64,000 bases of DNA. Source: an uncultured Acidaminococcus sp. GTDB taxonomy: Bacteria > Bacillota > Negativicutes > Acidaminococcales > Acidaminococcaceae. Where the stretch lies: contig OMYF01000012.1 in assembly GCA_900315205.1 (NCBI GenBank), positions 1-64,000 of the forward strand, written 5' to 3'. The notes under the pieces are model-generated. The model saw only the letters and a list, made by a program, of their open reading frames with translations. It ran no database searches and was not told where the DNA came from. The position numbers were made by a program, and so were the translations under genes. Positions 53,527 through 61,828 of the stretch are shown here, one piece after another; position 1 is the first letter of the stretch; every line of letters starts with the position of its first letter.

Positions 53527-54308
53527 TCCAGAACATCATTTCCCTGAAAAATGAAATCGTCAAAAAAGCAGCTTCCCTGAAACAGAAGAAATACCGTCAG
53601 CGGGAGCAGCTTTTCCTGGTGGAAGGTGTGCGGGCTGTCGAGGAAGTCCGCCATTCGGACTGGGAGACCGCGGCCTATTTCTATACACGGCTGCCCGAAG
53701 CCTGGCAGGCAGAAGCCGCTTCGTCCGGGACGCCCTATTATGCCGTGACGGACGCTGTGATGGCAAAAATCGCGGCGACCGAAGAGCCTCAGTCCGTGGC
53801 AGCCCTGGTCCGGCTCCGCCGGCCGCTCCTTTCGTCTTTCCGGCCCGGACGGGGTCTTGTCCTCGTGCTCGATCAGATCCATGATCCGGGCAATGCCGGG
53901 ACCATGCTCCGGACAGCCTGCGCAGCCGGGGCGGAAGGTGTGGTCTTCCTGCAGGATTCCGTCGATCTGTATAATCCGAAGGTCGTGCGTGCGGCCATGG
54001 GCAATCTGTTCCATCTGCCCGTTTTTACGGATGTCGCCCCGGCCGATCTGATCAGCTGGGCCCGTGACCGGGGATGGAAACTTGTCGTGACGGATCTGCG
54101 CGGAGCTGTCAGCCTGCCGGCTTTCACGTGGCCGGAACGGACCGTCCTTGTCATGGGAAGCGAAGCCGAAGGCGTTTCAGATACGCTGCTTGCTGCGGCG
54201 GATACGCGTGTCCGGATCCCGATGTACGGTCCTGCGGAGAGCCTCAATGTCGGCGTTGCCGCGGGCATCCTGCTGTATGACTGCGCGAGCAGGGGGCGGC
54301 AGGGATAA
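53523..54308 (+). CDS. TrmH/SpoU family RNA 2'-O-ribose methyltransferase
   Basis: A 261-residue SPOUT methyltransferase. The knot motifs are LVLDQIHDPGNAGTMLRTACAAGAEGVVFL (motif 1), VLVMGSEAEGVSD (motif 2) and RIPMYGPAESLNVGVAAGILLY (motif 3). An N-terminal L30e-like domain (RQREQLFLVEGVRAVEEV) contacts RNA, as in RlmB and TsnR-like enzymes. Target may be 23S rRNA or tRNA. Translationally coupled to ktrA. Confidence 0.93.
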   Translation: MIQNIISLKNEIVKKAASLKQKKYRQREQLFLVEGVRAVEEVRHSDWETAAYFYTRLPEAWQAEAASSGTPYYAVTDAVMAKIAATEEPQSVAALVRLRRPLLSSFRPGRGLVLVLDQIHDPGNAGTMLRTACAAGAEGVVFLQDSVDLYNPKVVRAAMGNLFHLPVFTDVAPADLISWARDRGWKLVVTDLRGAVSLPAFTWPERTVLVMGSEAEGVSDTLLAAADTRVRIPMYGPAESLNVGVAAGILLYDCASRGRQG

Positions 54309-54358
54309 GCATCATCCGTTTTGACAGATTGCAGAATTGTATTCTTTTCAGGAATAAT

Positions 54359-54387
54359 TTGACGCCCCTCCCTGAGCAGTGTATAAT
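54359..54387 (+). promoter_or_regulatory. Promoter of ileS T-box transcript
   Basis: TTGACG (54359-54364), 17 bases, TATAAT (54382-54387). Confidence 0.8.
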
Positions 54388-54393
54388 GTACGG

Positions 54394-54642
54394 GTAAAAA
54401 TGATAACAGCCATGACGGAGACAGTAGGTCCTGCGGCCGGTACAGCGATTCGGGAAGAGTGGGAGCCCGGACAGGAGGCGGCAGGAAGGAACATCACTCC
54501 CGAGCTGACCGCCGAAACAGCAGTAGGCCGGTCCGTCCGTTGCGCGTTAGGCAGATCAAGAGTGGCAGGAAATGTCCTGTCATGAGGGTGGTACCACGGG
54601 TTATGAGTCCCGTCCCTTTGCGGGGACGGGACTTATTTTTTT
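54394..54642 (+). promoter_or_regulatory. T-box riboswitch, isoleucine (AUC)
   Basis: The leader shows ACAGTAGG near its start, a specifier strand GAAC-ATC-A with ATC at 54493-54495 (isoleucine), the T-box AGGGTGGTACCACGG (54585-54599) and a terminator AGTCCCGTCCC / GGGACGGGACT followed by a T-rich tract (54606-54642). The TGGT bulge fits the A discriminator of tRNA-Ile. Uncharged tRNA-Ile would prevent termination and allow ileS expression. Confidence 0.95.
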
Positions 54643-54657
54643 GGAGGTGTATTTGCC

Positions 54658-57465
54658 GTGAAGAAAGAAAATGAAGGGTACAGGAGCACGCTGAACCTTC
54701 CTCAGACAGAATTCCCCATGCGTGCCGGCTTACCGGCGCGGGAACCGGGATTCCTGGAATTCTGGCAGAAGAATGATATCTATAAAAAAAGACTGGAAGC
54801 CCATGCGGGCCATAAGAAATTCATCCTGCATGACGGACCTCCGTATGCCAACGGGAAGATCCATCTGGGCCATGCTCTGAACAAGATCCTGAAGGATATC
54901 ATCCTGAAATATAAATTCGCCCGGGGCTACGATACCCCCTATGTACCGGGCTGGGATACGCACGGTATGCCGATCGAGCATGCCTGCCTGAAGGCGACCG
55001 GCGTGGACCGCCACAAACTGTCTCCGCTGGAACTGCGCAAGATGTGCAAGGAATACGCGCTCAAGTGGATCGATATCCAGCGGGAAGGGTTCAAACGCCT
55101 CGGCGTGCTGGGTGCCTGGGACAACCCGTACATCACGATGCGCCCGGCCTTCGAAGCGGAACAGATCCGTGTCTTTGGCGAAATGGCGCATAAAGGCTAT
55201 ATCTACAAGGGCAAGAAGACCGTATACTGGTGCCCGCACTGCGAAACGGCTCTGGCCGAGGCTGAAATCGAGTACGCCGATCAGAAGACGCCGACCATTT
55301 ACGTCAAGATGCCGCTTGTCAAGGATAACGGCCTGACGCCGGAGGCTGCCAAAGGAAAGAAAGCCTTCATGCTGGTGTGGACGACGACGCCCTGGACCAT
55401 CCCGGCAAACGTCGCTGTCTGCCTGAACCCGGACTTTGAATATGCCTGGGTGGAATATCAGGGAGAAGTCCTGATCATGGCCAAAGACCTGGTGGACAAG
55501 GTCGCCGCAGACTGCGGCATTGCCTTTGGACCGGTCCTGGGTGTGACTAAAGGACGCGATTTCGAATACGCTGAATGCGAGCATCCGTTCCCGGAATACA
55601 ACCACAGGAAATCCCTCGTCGTCCTGGGCGACTACGTCGATCTGGAAACAGGTACCGGAGCGGTCCATACGGCTCCGGGCCACGGCGATGTCGACTATCT
55701 GACCGGACTTAAGTACCATCTGGACATCCTCTGCCCGGTCGATGAAAAAGGCTGTTACACTGAGGAAGCCGGTGAACTGTTCAAGGGCAAATTCGTCTTT
55801 GACAGCAACGGGCTGGTCATCAAGCATCTGGCTGAAAACGGCGCTCTCCTGGGCAAGAAGACAATCCATCACCAGTACGCCCACTGCTGGCGCTGCAAGA
55901 ATCCGATCATTTACCGTGCTTCCGAGCAGTGGTTCTGCTCCGTGGACGGGTTCCGCAAGCAGGCTCTGGATGCCATTGCCAATGATGTCAAATGGATCCC
56001 GAGCTGGGGCGAAGCCCGGATCCACAACATGGTCAGGGACCGTCATGACTGGTGTATTTCCCGGCAGCGTGTCTGGGGCGTGCCAATCCCCATCTTCTAC
56101 TGCGAGGACTGCGGCGAGCCGCTGATCACGCCGGAAACGGTGGATCATATCGCAAATATCTTTGCGAAGGAAGGCAGTGACGCCTGGTGGGCCCATCCGG
56201 CGGAGGAACTGATGCCGGCGGGCACGAAGTGTGCAAAGTGCGGAGGGACCCATTTCCGCAAGGAAACGGATATCATGGATGTCTGGTTCGACTCCGGTTC
56301 TTCTCACCGGGCCGTGCTGAACTACTGGCCTGAACTTCGCTGGCCCGCGGATATGTACCTCGAAGGCAGCGACCAGCACAGAGGCTGGTTCCAGTCTTCC
56401 CTCCTGACGTCCATTGCGACGACGGGCAAGGCTCCGTACCGCTCCGTCCTGACCCATGGCTATACCCTCGACGGGGAAGGCCGCAAGATGAGCAAGTCCG
56501 TCGGCAATACGGTTGCCCCGCAGGACATCATCAAGGATTATGGTGCCGATATCGTCCGCCTGTGGGTCGCTTCCGCCGATTACAAGGGCGATGTCCGTGT
56601 CTCCAAAGAAATCATCAAACACGTGGCAGAAGTGTACCGGAAGATCCGCAATACCATCCGGTACATCCTGGGCAATACCTCGGATTTCGATTATGAAACC
56701 ATGAAGGTGCCTTTTGACCGGATGGAAGAACTGGATCAATGGGCCCTGATGCATCTGGAACTCCTCAAGAAGGACGTCGAAAAAGCGTACGAAGAATACG
56801 ACTTCCATCTGGTGTACCATGATATCCATGAATTCTGCACAGTGGAAATGAGCTCTTTCTACCTGGACATCATCAAGGACCGTCTGTACACGAGCAAACC
56901 GGATGATCCCAGACGCCGCAGCGCCCAGACCGCGATGTATGAGATCCTGAAGGAACTCATCGTCCTCCTGACGCCGATCCTGAGCTTTACGATGGAAGAA
57001 GTATACCAGTTCATGCAGAAGCCGGCAGACGCGCCGGAAAGCGTGATGCTGCTGGAATGGCCGGCAATGCATGAGGAATACCTGGATAAGGAGAAACTGG
57101 CGAAATGGGATGCCTTCATCTCCCTGCGCGGTGAAATCACGAAAGTGCTGGAAATGAGACGCCGTGAAAAGAAGATCGGCAATTCTCTTGATGCAAGAGT
57201 CGATATCTACGCCGAAGGCGAAGCACTGGCTCTCTTGAAATCCATGGAGAAGGAACTGGCGACACTCCTGATCGTGTCCCAGGCCGTCCTGCACGAAGGC
57301 CTGACGGAGGAAGGCGAGGCCACGGAACGCAAAGACCTGAAAGTGGCCGTCACACCGGCCGAAGGGCACAAATGCGAACGCTGCTGGACCTATGATGTCA
57401 CCGTCGGCCAGGATCCGGCTCATCCGACCCTGTGCCGCCGCTGCATTGAAGTCCTGACGAAATAA
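54658..57465 (+). CDS. ileS: Isoleucyl-tRNA synthetase
   Basis: A 935-residue class I synthetase. HIGH is in GPPYANGKIHLGHALNK, the editing CP1 domain carries LVWTTTPWTIPANVAV and GTGAVHTAPGHGDVDY, KMSKS is in GRKMSKSVGNTVAPQ, and the C terminus ends in a zinc site (CERCWTYDVTVG ... CRRCIEVL). Length fits the bacterial type. Start is GTG 54658 behind GGAGGTG. Preceded by an isoleucine T-box and ended by a hairpin at 57545-57583. Confidence 0.98.
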   Translation: MKKENEGYRSTLNLPQTEFPMRAGLPAREPGFLEFWQKNDIYKKRLEAHAGHKKFILHDGPPYANGKIHLGHALNKILKDIILKYKFARGYDTPYVPGWDTHGMPIEHACLKATGVDRHKLSPLELRKMCKEYALKWIDIQREGFKRLGVLGAWDNPYITMRPAFEAEQIRVFGEMAHKGYIYKGKKTVYWCPHCETALAEAEIEYADQKTPTIYVKMPLVKDNGLTPEAAKGKKAFMLVWTTTPWTIPANVAVCLNPDFEYAWVEYQGEVLIMAKDLVDKVAADCGIAFGPVLGVTKGRDFEYAECEHPFPEYNHRKSLVVLGDYVDLETGTGAVHTAPGHGDVDYLTGLKYHLDILCPVDEKGCYTEEAGELFKGKFVFDSNGLVIKHLAENGALLGKKTIHHQYAHCWRCKNPIIYRASEQWFCSVDGFRKQALDAIANDVKWIPSWGEARIHNMVRDRHDWCISRQRVWGVPIPIFYCEDCGEPLITPETVDHIANIFAKEGSDAWWAHPAEELMPAGTKCAKCGGTHFRKETDIMDVWFDSGSSHRAVLNYWPELRWPADMYLEGSDQHRGWFQSSLLTSIATTGKAPYRSVLTHGYTLDGEGRKMSKSVGNTVAPQDIIKDYGADIVRLWVASADYKGDVRVSKEIIKHVAEVYRKIRNTIRYILGNTSDFDYETMKVPFDRMEELDQWALMHLELLKKDVEKAYEEYDFHLVYHDIHEFCTVEMSSFYLDIIKDRLYTSKPDDPRRRSAQTAMYEILKELIVLLTPILSFTMEEVYQFMQKPADAPESVMLLEWPAMHEEYLDKEKLAKWDAFISLRGEITKVLEMRRREKKIGNSLDARVDIYAEGEALALLKSMEKELATLLIVSQAVLHEGLTEEGEATERKDLKVAVTPAEGHKCERCWTYDVTVGQDPAHPTLCRRCIEVLTK

Positions 57466-57487
57466 GACAAAAATAAGAAGTGTGGAA

Positions 57488-57587
57488 GATACCCGTATCA
57501 AATATGCGGGTATCCGTCCATCTGCCTCAGCCGCTGCTGACAGGCACCCCGGAATGCAGGAATGCTGCAGATCCGGGGTGTTTTTTT
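57488..57587 (+). terminator. Terminators after ileS
   Basis: Two hairpins: GATACCCG / CGGGTATC (57488-57514, no T-run) and CACCCCGGA / TCCGGGGTG (57545-57580) followed by seven T. The second is the clear terminator. Bases 57590-57760 hold only GC-rich hairpin-like DNA without a gene. Confidence 0.85.
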
Positions 57588-57761
57588 CAGCACAGCGTTC
57601 TTGCGCGGGAGCTTTGTTTTCCGGAGTTCCCGGCTCTGTAAGCCGCTTTCCGCCTGCTTTTTGCCGGCGCCGGGAGCGGCCTTTCCACCGGCGGCAGCGT
57701 GGCTTTGCAGAACCGGATCCCGACACCCGTGACAGGTACCGGGAAGATTTTCCAAAAAGAT

Positions 57762-57790
57762 TTGACAGCCAGGTACAAAGCGAGTATTAT
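57762..57790 (+). promoter_or_regulatory. Promoter of csoR-copZ
   Basis: TTGACA (57762-57767), exactly 17 bases, TATTAT (57785-57790). A CsoR operator would be expected near 57785-57805, but I do not see a clear G-tract palindrome. Confidence 0.8.
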
Positions 57791-57813
57791 ATACGTAACG
57801 GAGGTATAGTAAG

Positions 57814-58104
57814 ATGCTGCATGAAATGACAAAACGGAACAAAGAGAGCAGTGAGTATAAAGACCTCATCAAGAGGCTGAACCGGATTGAGGGCCAGGTC
57901 CGCGGCATCAAACGGATGCTCGAGGAAGACCGGTACTGTGTCGATATCCTGACGCAGGTCAGTGCCATCACATGCGGCCTGAATGCCTTCAATAAAAAAC
58001 TCCTGGCCGACCACATCAAGAGCTGTGTCGTGGATGATATCCGCAAAGGCAATGATCAGGTCGTGGACGAATTGTGTGAGACTCTCCAGAAATTGATGAA
58101 ATGA
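57814..58104 (+). CDS. csoR: CsoR-type copper-sensing repressor
   Basis: A 96-residue all-helical metal sensor of the CsoR/RcnR family. The Cu(I) ligands are in place: Cys in DRYCVDILTQ, and His and Cys in LLADHIKSCVVDD (C-H-C pattern). The W-X-Y-Z RcnR His pattern is absent, which supports copper. Binding of Cu(I) releases it from DNA. The copper chaperone gene follows after 19 bases, but no CopA ATPase is present in the window. Confidence 0.92.
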   Translation: MLHEMTKRNKESSEYKDLIKRLNRIEGQVRGIKRMLEEDRYCVDILTQVSAITCGLNAFNKKLLADHIKSCVVDDIRKGNDQVVDELCETLQKLMK

Positions 58105-58123
58105 CAGAAAAGAGGAAATCAGA

Positions 58124-58327
58124 ATGGAAAAAACACTGAAAGTCAAAGGAATGATGTGCGTACACTGCCAGCAGCATGTACATGACGCGCTGGCGGCTCT
58201 GGCCGGTGTGTCCGCTGTAGATGTGGATCTGGCTGCCGGGACGGCAAAAGTGACGGCGGATCATGATATCCCCGAAGCCGAATTTGCCAAGGCAGTCACC
58301 GATGCCGGGTATGAACTCGTAAAATAA
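58124..58327 (+). CDS. copZ: Copper chaperone CopZ (HMA domain)
   Basis: A 67-residue HMA-fold protein. The metal motif is MMCVHC near residue 11 (MxCxxC), a close variant of MTCxHC, followed by the family segment VSAVDVDLAAGTAKV. It shuttles Cu(I) in the cytosol, normally to the CopA ATPase. It is co-transcribed with csoR. A GCAGC-GCTGC hairpin with T-run at 58351-58384 ends the transcript. Confidence 0.93.
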   Translation: MEKTLKVKGMMCVHCQQHVHDALAALAGVSAVDVDLAAGTAKVTADHDIPEAEFAKAVTDAGYELVK

Positions 58328-58350
58328 ATGATCCTGTCCGTAAGGAAAGG

Positions 58351-58384
58351 GCAGCTGCCGGATTTTCCAGCGGCTGCTTTTTTC
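58351..58384 (+). terminator. Terminator of csoR-copZ
   Basis: GCAGCTGCCGG / CCAGCGGCTGC with one mismatch, followed by TTTTTTC. Confidence 0.75.
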
Positions 58385-58477
58385 TTTATGGCAGTGCTGC
58401 AGCCCTTTTGAAAAAAGAGTCCCTGCGCCCAGCCATTGTAAAATGTGTGGCGTTTTCCGTAATTTTTTCCCCGTGAC

Positions 58478-58506
58478 TTGCGTGTCATTTTTTGAAATGC
58501 TATAAT
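58478..58506 (+). promoter_or_regulatory. Promoter of the ompH-like gene
   Basis: TTGCGT (58478-58483), 17 bases, TATAAT (58501-58506). Confidence 0.75.
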
Positions 58507-58562
58507 TCAGAAAGCGTTTCTGTGAAGCATAGAAGCAGATTTTAGAAAAGAGGATGATTCCG

Positions 58563-58997
58563 GTGAAAAAACAAATCATTGCTGCCGCCATGGCACTGTC
58601 CGTTTCCCTGGGTGTTTCCGGAGCGGTTGTACCGGCCACAGCTTTTGCCGCTGATACGATTGGATATGTGGATCTCAATACGGTGTTTTCCCATCACCCT
58701 GATTTTGCCAGTGCCAGAGCTGCTCTGAACCTGGAACAGCAGAAAGCACAGCAGGAGTTCCGTGAAAAGGCTCCCAACCTGGATGACAATGGCAAGCGCG
58801 CCCTCGACAACACCCTGACGGAGCGGATCGCTCAGAGAGAACAGGAACTCTTCAACCCGATCCGGGAAAAAATCCTGAAGGCCGTCAACACGGTCGCCAA
58901 GGAACGCGGGATCACCACGGTCCTGACAGCCAGTGCCGTAATCAACGGCGGTACGGACCTGACCAAGGATGTGCTGAAGGCTGTCGGCGGAAAATAA
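58563..58997 (+). CDS. OmpH/Skp-like periplasmic chaperone
   Basis: A 144-residue secreted protein. The signal peptide is KKQIIAAAMALSVSLGVSGA..., cleaved near AFA|ADT. The mature part starts IGYVDLNTVFSHHPDFASARAALNLEQQKAQQEFREKA, the OmpH/Skp opening, then a helical coiled region and the TTVLTASAVINGG closing strands. Skp-like proteins hold unfolded outer-membrane proteins in the periplasm, so this gene supports a two-membrane envelope and could serve the large autotransporter. GTG 58563 follows GAGG by ten bases; the ATG at 58554 is too close to it. Confidence 0.88.
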   Translation: MKKQIIAAAMALSVSLGVSGAVVPATAFAADTIGYVDLNTVFSHHPDFASARAALNLEQQKAQQEFREKAPNLDDNGKRALDNTLTERIAQREQELFNPIREKILKAVNTVAKERGITTVLTASAVINGGTDLTKDVLKAVGGK

Positions 58998-59015
58998 GCG
59001 AACCTGCGGAGAAAG

Positions 59016-59076
59016 AACAGGCTGCTCTGATATGTACCTGAGATCTGGTACGCATATCATACGGGCAGCCTGTTTT
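59016..59076 (+). terminator. Terminator after the ompH-like gene
   Basis: AACAGGCTGC / GCAGCCTGTT with an internal loop, followed by TTCTGCTTTT. Confidence 0.75.
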
Positions 59077-59116
59077 CTGCTTTTGCCGGCTGCTGCCGGT
59101 CTCCTGGAAAAGAGGG

Positions 59117-59157
59117 TTGACAGGCCGATACTGTAATTGATAAAATTACAGTATCGG
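59117..59157 (+). promoter_or_regulatory. trx-rrf2 promoter with a 14-bp-arm palindrome
   Basis: TTGACA (59117-59122), 18 bases, TAAAAT (59141-59146). CCGATACTGTAATT (59125-59138), five bases, AATTACAGTATCGG (59144-59157) form a perfect inverted repeat centred on the -10 box. It has no T-run and lies upstream of the first gene, so it is an operator rather than a terminator. The Rrf2 protein encoded at the end of the operon is the natural candidate ligand. Confidence 0.8.
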
Positions 59158-59189
59158 TCAAGCATTTTTCATTGTCAAAGGAGATTATG

Positions 59190-59513
59190 ATGGATATACA
59201 AAAAGTAACGCAGCAGAATTTTGATGAAATCGTGCTCGGCAGCAGCAAACCGGTCATTGTCGGTTTTTCGGCACCCTGGTGCGGTTACTGCCGCCGTCTG
59301 AAACCGGCCATGGGACAGCTGGCCGCGGAACTGGCGGACCGCGTGTCGCTTATGTCCGTGAACATCGATGAGGAACCGGAACTGGCCGCGCGTTTTGGCG
59401 TGGAAACGATTCCCAGCCTGATGCTCTGCAGGGATGGGAAGACGAGCGAACTGCTCGTGAACCCGCCTTCAAAAGCGGCTGTCAAGACCTGGCTGGAAGG
59501 AAAGGGAATATGA
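59190..59513 (+). CDS. Thioredoxin with CGYC active site
   Basis: A 107-residue thioredoxin-fold protein without a signal peptide. The active site is FSAPWCGYCRRLKP instead of the canonical WCGPC, and the cis-Pro loop is VETIPSLML. The changed dipeptide points to a different redox potential from housekeeping thioredoxin. ATG 59190 lies six bases after AAAGGAG. The stop overlaps the reductase start by four bases, so the pair is translationally coupled. Confidence 0.92.
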   Translation: MDIQKVTQQNFDEIVLGSSKPVIVGFSAPWCGYCRRLKPAMGQLAAELADRVSLMSVNIDEEPELAARFGVETIPSLMLCRDGKTSELLVNPPSKAAVKTWLEGKGI

Positions 59514-60439
59514 AAGACCGCATCTATGATATCCTGGTGATCGGAGGCGGCCCTGCCGGTTATACGGCAGCGCTGTATGGGGTCCGCAGCGGCTTTTCTG
59601 TAGCCGTGCTGGAAAAACTTTCGCCGGGCGGCCAGATGGCTGCGACGGGCGAAATCGAAAATTATCCGGGGTTCCCCGATCCGGTGGACGGTTTTGAGCT
59701 GGGAGAACGGATGCAGGCTGGAGCGGAGCGCTTTGGTGCAGAAACGGTCTATGCGGATGTCCAGGGCTTTGACTTTACGGCTGAGCCGAAGAAGGTGCTG
59801 ACTTCAGAAGGAGAATTCCTGGGCCGCGCCATCATCCTCTGCATGGGCGCTTCCGCACGTCAGCTCGGACTGCCCCGCGAAACGGAACTGACCGGCCGGG
59901 GAGTAGCCTACTGTGCTCACTGCGACGGACAGTTTTACAAGGATAAGTGCGCCGTCGTCAATGGCGGAGGGAATTCTGCCGCAGGAGATGCCCTCTATCT
60001 GGCCCGCATCTGTCGGGAAGTCCATCTGGTCCACCGCCGTGATACCCTGCGTGCCGCACCTCTGTATCTGCGCCGCCTTAAGGAAGCCGGCGTCAGGATC
60101 CACTGGAATACGGCCATTGCTGCCATTGAAGGAGAAAAGAAGGTATCGGGAGTCCGGCTCCGCAATGTCCTGACCGGAGCGACGGAGGAACTTCCCTGTG
60201 ATGCTCTTTTCATCTCCATAGGGCGCAAACCGGAGACAGAACTTGTTGCCGGCAAAGTTGCCCTCGACGGAGCCGGCTATATCGTGGCCGGAGAAGATAC
60301 CAAAACTTCTGTGCCCGGGGTCTTTGCCGCCGGCGACATCCGGACCAAGGCCCTGCGGCAGATCATCACAGCTGCCGCTGACGGTGCCTGCGCGGCCCAT
60401 GCAGCCGAGCTCTGGCTGGCGGACAGGGCCGGCGCTTGA
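59510..60439 (+). CDS. Thioredoxin reductase-like flavoprotein
   Basis: A 309-residue low-molecular-weight thioredoxin-reductase-type enzyme. FAD motif VIGGGPAGYTAALYGVRSG, redox motif AYCAHCDGQFY (CxxC with Ala-His), NADPH-type motif VVNGGGNSAAGDALYLA with HRRDTLRAAP, and the second FAD motif GVFAAGDIRTK. It probably reduces the neighbouring CGYC thioredoxin. The nucleotide preference (HRRD...R suggests NADPH) is inferred. Operon with thioredoxin and Rrf2. Confidence 0.93.
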   Translation: MKDRIYDILVIGGGPAGYTAALYGVRSGFSVAVLEKLSPGGQMAATGEIENYPGFPDPVDGFELGERMQAGAERFGAETVYADVQGFDFTAEPKKVLTSEGEFLGRAIILCMGASARQLGLPRETELTGRGVAYCAHCDGQFYKDKCAVVNGGGNSAAGDALYLARICREVHLVHRRDTLRAAPLYLRRLKEAGVRIHWNTAIAAIEGEKKVSGVRLRNVLTGATEELPCDALFISIGRKPETELVAGKVALDGAGYIVAGEDTKTSVPGVFAAGDIRTKALRQIITAAADGACAAHAAELWLADRAGA

Positions 60440-60468
60440 ATTTATAGAACGAGGAAGGTCCTTGCATC

Positions 60469-60966
60469 GTGAAAAGTGATTTTATTGTGGCGGTCCATGC
60501 CATGGTCTATCTGACCCATATGGGGTGTCTCGTTTCCAGTGATGAACTGGCAAAGAACATCTGCACCAATCCGGCCCGCGTCCGGAAAATCATGGGACAG
60601 CTGAAGCAGCATGGCCTGATCAGTACGAAGGAAGGCCATGTCGGAGGCTACTGTACGGCACCGGGCGTGGAAAAGACGACGCTGCTCCAGATTGCAGACT
60701 GTCTGGATATTTCTTTCGTGGATACGAAGTGGCGGAGCGGGACCGAAGATAATGACTGCTTTATCAGCAGCGGGATGGGCAGCTTCTTCAATCAGCTGTA
60801 TGAAGAAATGGACCGGGCCTGCCGGGAACAATTGAAAAAGATCACACTGGAAGATATCACTCTCAAGATCGTGCGGTCCCGGATGGAACAGTCCGGCCAC
60901 TGTCATGGCGAAACCTGCTGTGACTGCCCGGCCTGGGAGCGGTTCAGTGCCAGATACGGGCGCTGA
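60469..60966 (+). CDS. Rrf2 family transcriptional regulator, Cys-rich C terminus
   Basis: A 165-residue Rrf2 protein. The winged helix is in residues 1-70 (VHAMVYLTHMGCLVSSDELAKNICTNPARVRKIMGQLKQHGLI ... GHVGGYCTAPG). The C-terminal part is unusually Cys-rich: a Cys near residue 103 (NDCFISSG) and then HCHGETCCDCPAW, four Cys and two His within 15 residues. Rrf2 proteins sense Fe-S clusters, nitric oxide, iron or cysteine supply. GTG 60469 follows GAGGAAGG. Position in a thiol-redox operon with a promoter palindrome points to redox or metal sensing and autoregulation. Confidence 0.9.
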   Translation: MKSDFIVAVHAMVYLTHMGCLVSSDELAKNICTNPARVRKIMGQLKQHGLISTKEGHVGGYCTAPGVEKTTLLQIADCLDISFVDTKWRSGTEDNDCFISSGMGSFFNQLYEEMDRACREQLKKITLEDITLKIVRSRMEQSGHCHGETCCDCPAWERFSARYGR

Positions 60967-60984
60967 AAGAGCTCTGCACGGCGC

Positions 60985-61042
60985 GTGATCCCCTGCTGCG
61001 GCGGACAGGCATCGTCCTGTCCGGACCGCGGCAGGGGATCAC
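60985..61042 (+). terminator. Terminator of the trx-rrf2 operon
   Basis: A long hairpin: GTGATCCCCTGC / GCAGGGGATCAC outside, CGGACAGG / CCTGTCCG inside, then TGTTTTGT. Confidence 0.85.
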
Positions 61043-61099
61043 TGTTTTGTACGGTATCTATGGTATAATGAGTGGAGAAAATTTTCCGAGGTGATTACA

Positions 61100-61822
61100 T
61101 TGAAAAAAACAGTAGCAATCCTGGCAGTCCTGATCAGTTTCCTGGGATTTTCCGCACCGAAGGTTTCGGCCGACCAGCCGCTTGATACGGTGAGCCTGAC
61201 GGGGTATGCCAGCCGCACGGTGGCGCCCGACATGGCCACGGTCGCCTTTTCTTACGAGACACAGGGAAAGAGCATCGAGGCTGTCCGTCAGGACGGTGCA
61301 GTCCTTTCGAACAAAGTCCTGGCCAAGATCCTCTCTCTGGGCATCGCCCGGACGGATCTTGCCACGACGCGGTATACGGTGGCACCGACCTATACGTATG
61401 GAAAGAACGGGAAGCAGATGCTGACGGGGTATGAACTTTATGCGACCTGGACCGTCAAAGTCAATGATCTGAACCAGCTTGGGAATGTTGTCGATGAACT
61501 GCTCGGACTCGGTGTCAACCGCATCGATTCTGTTTCCTATGGCGTGAAATCCGCCGATGTCTACCGCCGTCAGCTGATGGCCGAGGCCGTCAGCAATGCC
61601 CGTCTGAATGCGGCCGCGATTGCCGAGGCCGGGGGGCGCGGACTTGGCGTGCTGCGGCAGGCCAGTATCTCCCAGGCCAATTTTACGATGGATGCGGCAC
61701 CGCAGATGCTGATGCGGGCCAAGAACATGGAAGCCGTGGGAGCAGCCAGTACGGAACTGGTACCCAAAGCGTATACCATCAGCGTGACCGTGAACACCGT
61801 ATTTGCCATGACCCTGGAGTGA
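61100..61822 (+). CDS. SIMPL domain (DUF541) periplasmic protein
   Basis: A 240-residue exported protein. Signal peptide KKTVAILAVLISFLGFSAPKVSA, then the DUF541 pattern VSLTGYASRTVAPDMATVAFSYETQGKS ... VLSKILSLGI..TDLATTRYTVAPTYTY..GKQMLTGYELYATWTVKV ... AVSNARLNAAAIAEAGGRGLGVLRQASISQ (given as separate short segments in the protein). These proteins form ring-like periplasmic or surface assemblies with no settled role. Start is a TTG (61100) six bases behind GAGGTG. A TATAAT box lies at 61064-61069. Confidence 0.88.
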   Translation: MKKTVAILAVLISFLGFSAPKVSADQPLDTVSLTGYASRTVAPDMATVAFSYETQGKSIEAVRQDGAVLSNKVLAKILSLGIARTDLATTRYTVAPTYTYGKNGKQMLTGYELYATWTVKVNDLNQLGNVVDELLGLGVNRIDSVSYGVKSADVYRRQLMAEAVSNARLNAAAIAEAGGRGLGVLRQASISQANFTMDAAPQMLMRAKNMEAVGAASTELVPKAYTISVTVNTVFAMTLE

Positions 61823-61828
61823 CCGGTT

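Noticed and set aside
54730-57726. 998-residue minus-strand reading frame opposite ileS
   Set aside because: ileS shows every synthetase motif in order; the antisense frame has none and no ribosome site that fits.
59125-59157. Palindrome considered as the terminator of the preceding ompH-like gene
   Set aside because: That gene already has a terminator at 59016-59076, the palindrome lacks a T-run, and TTGACA/TAAAAT boxes overlap it.
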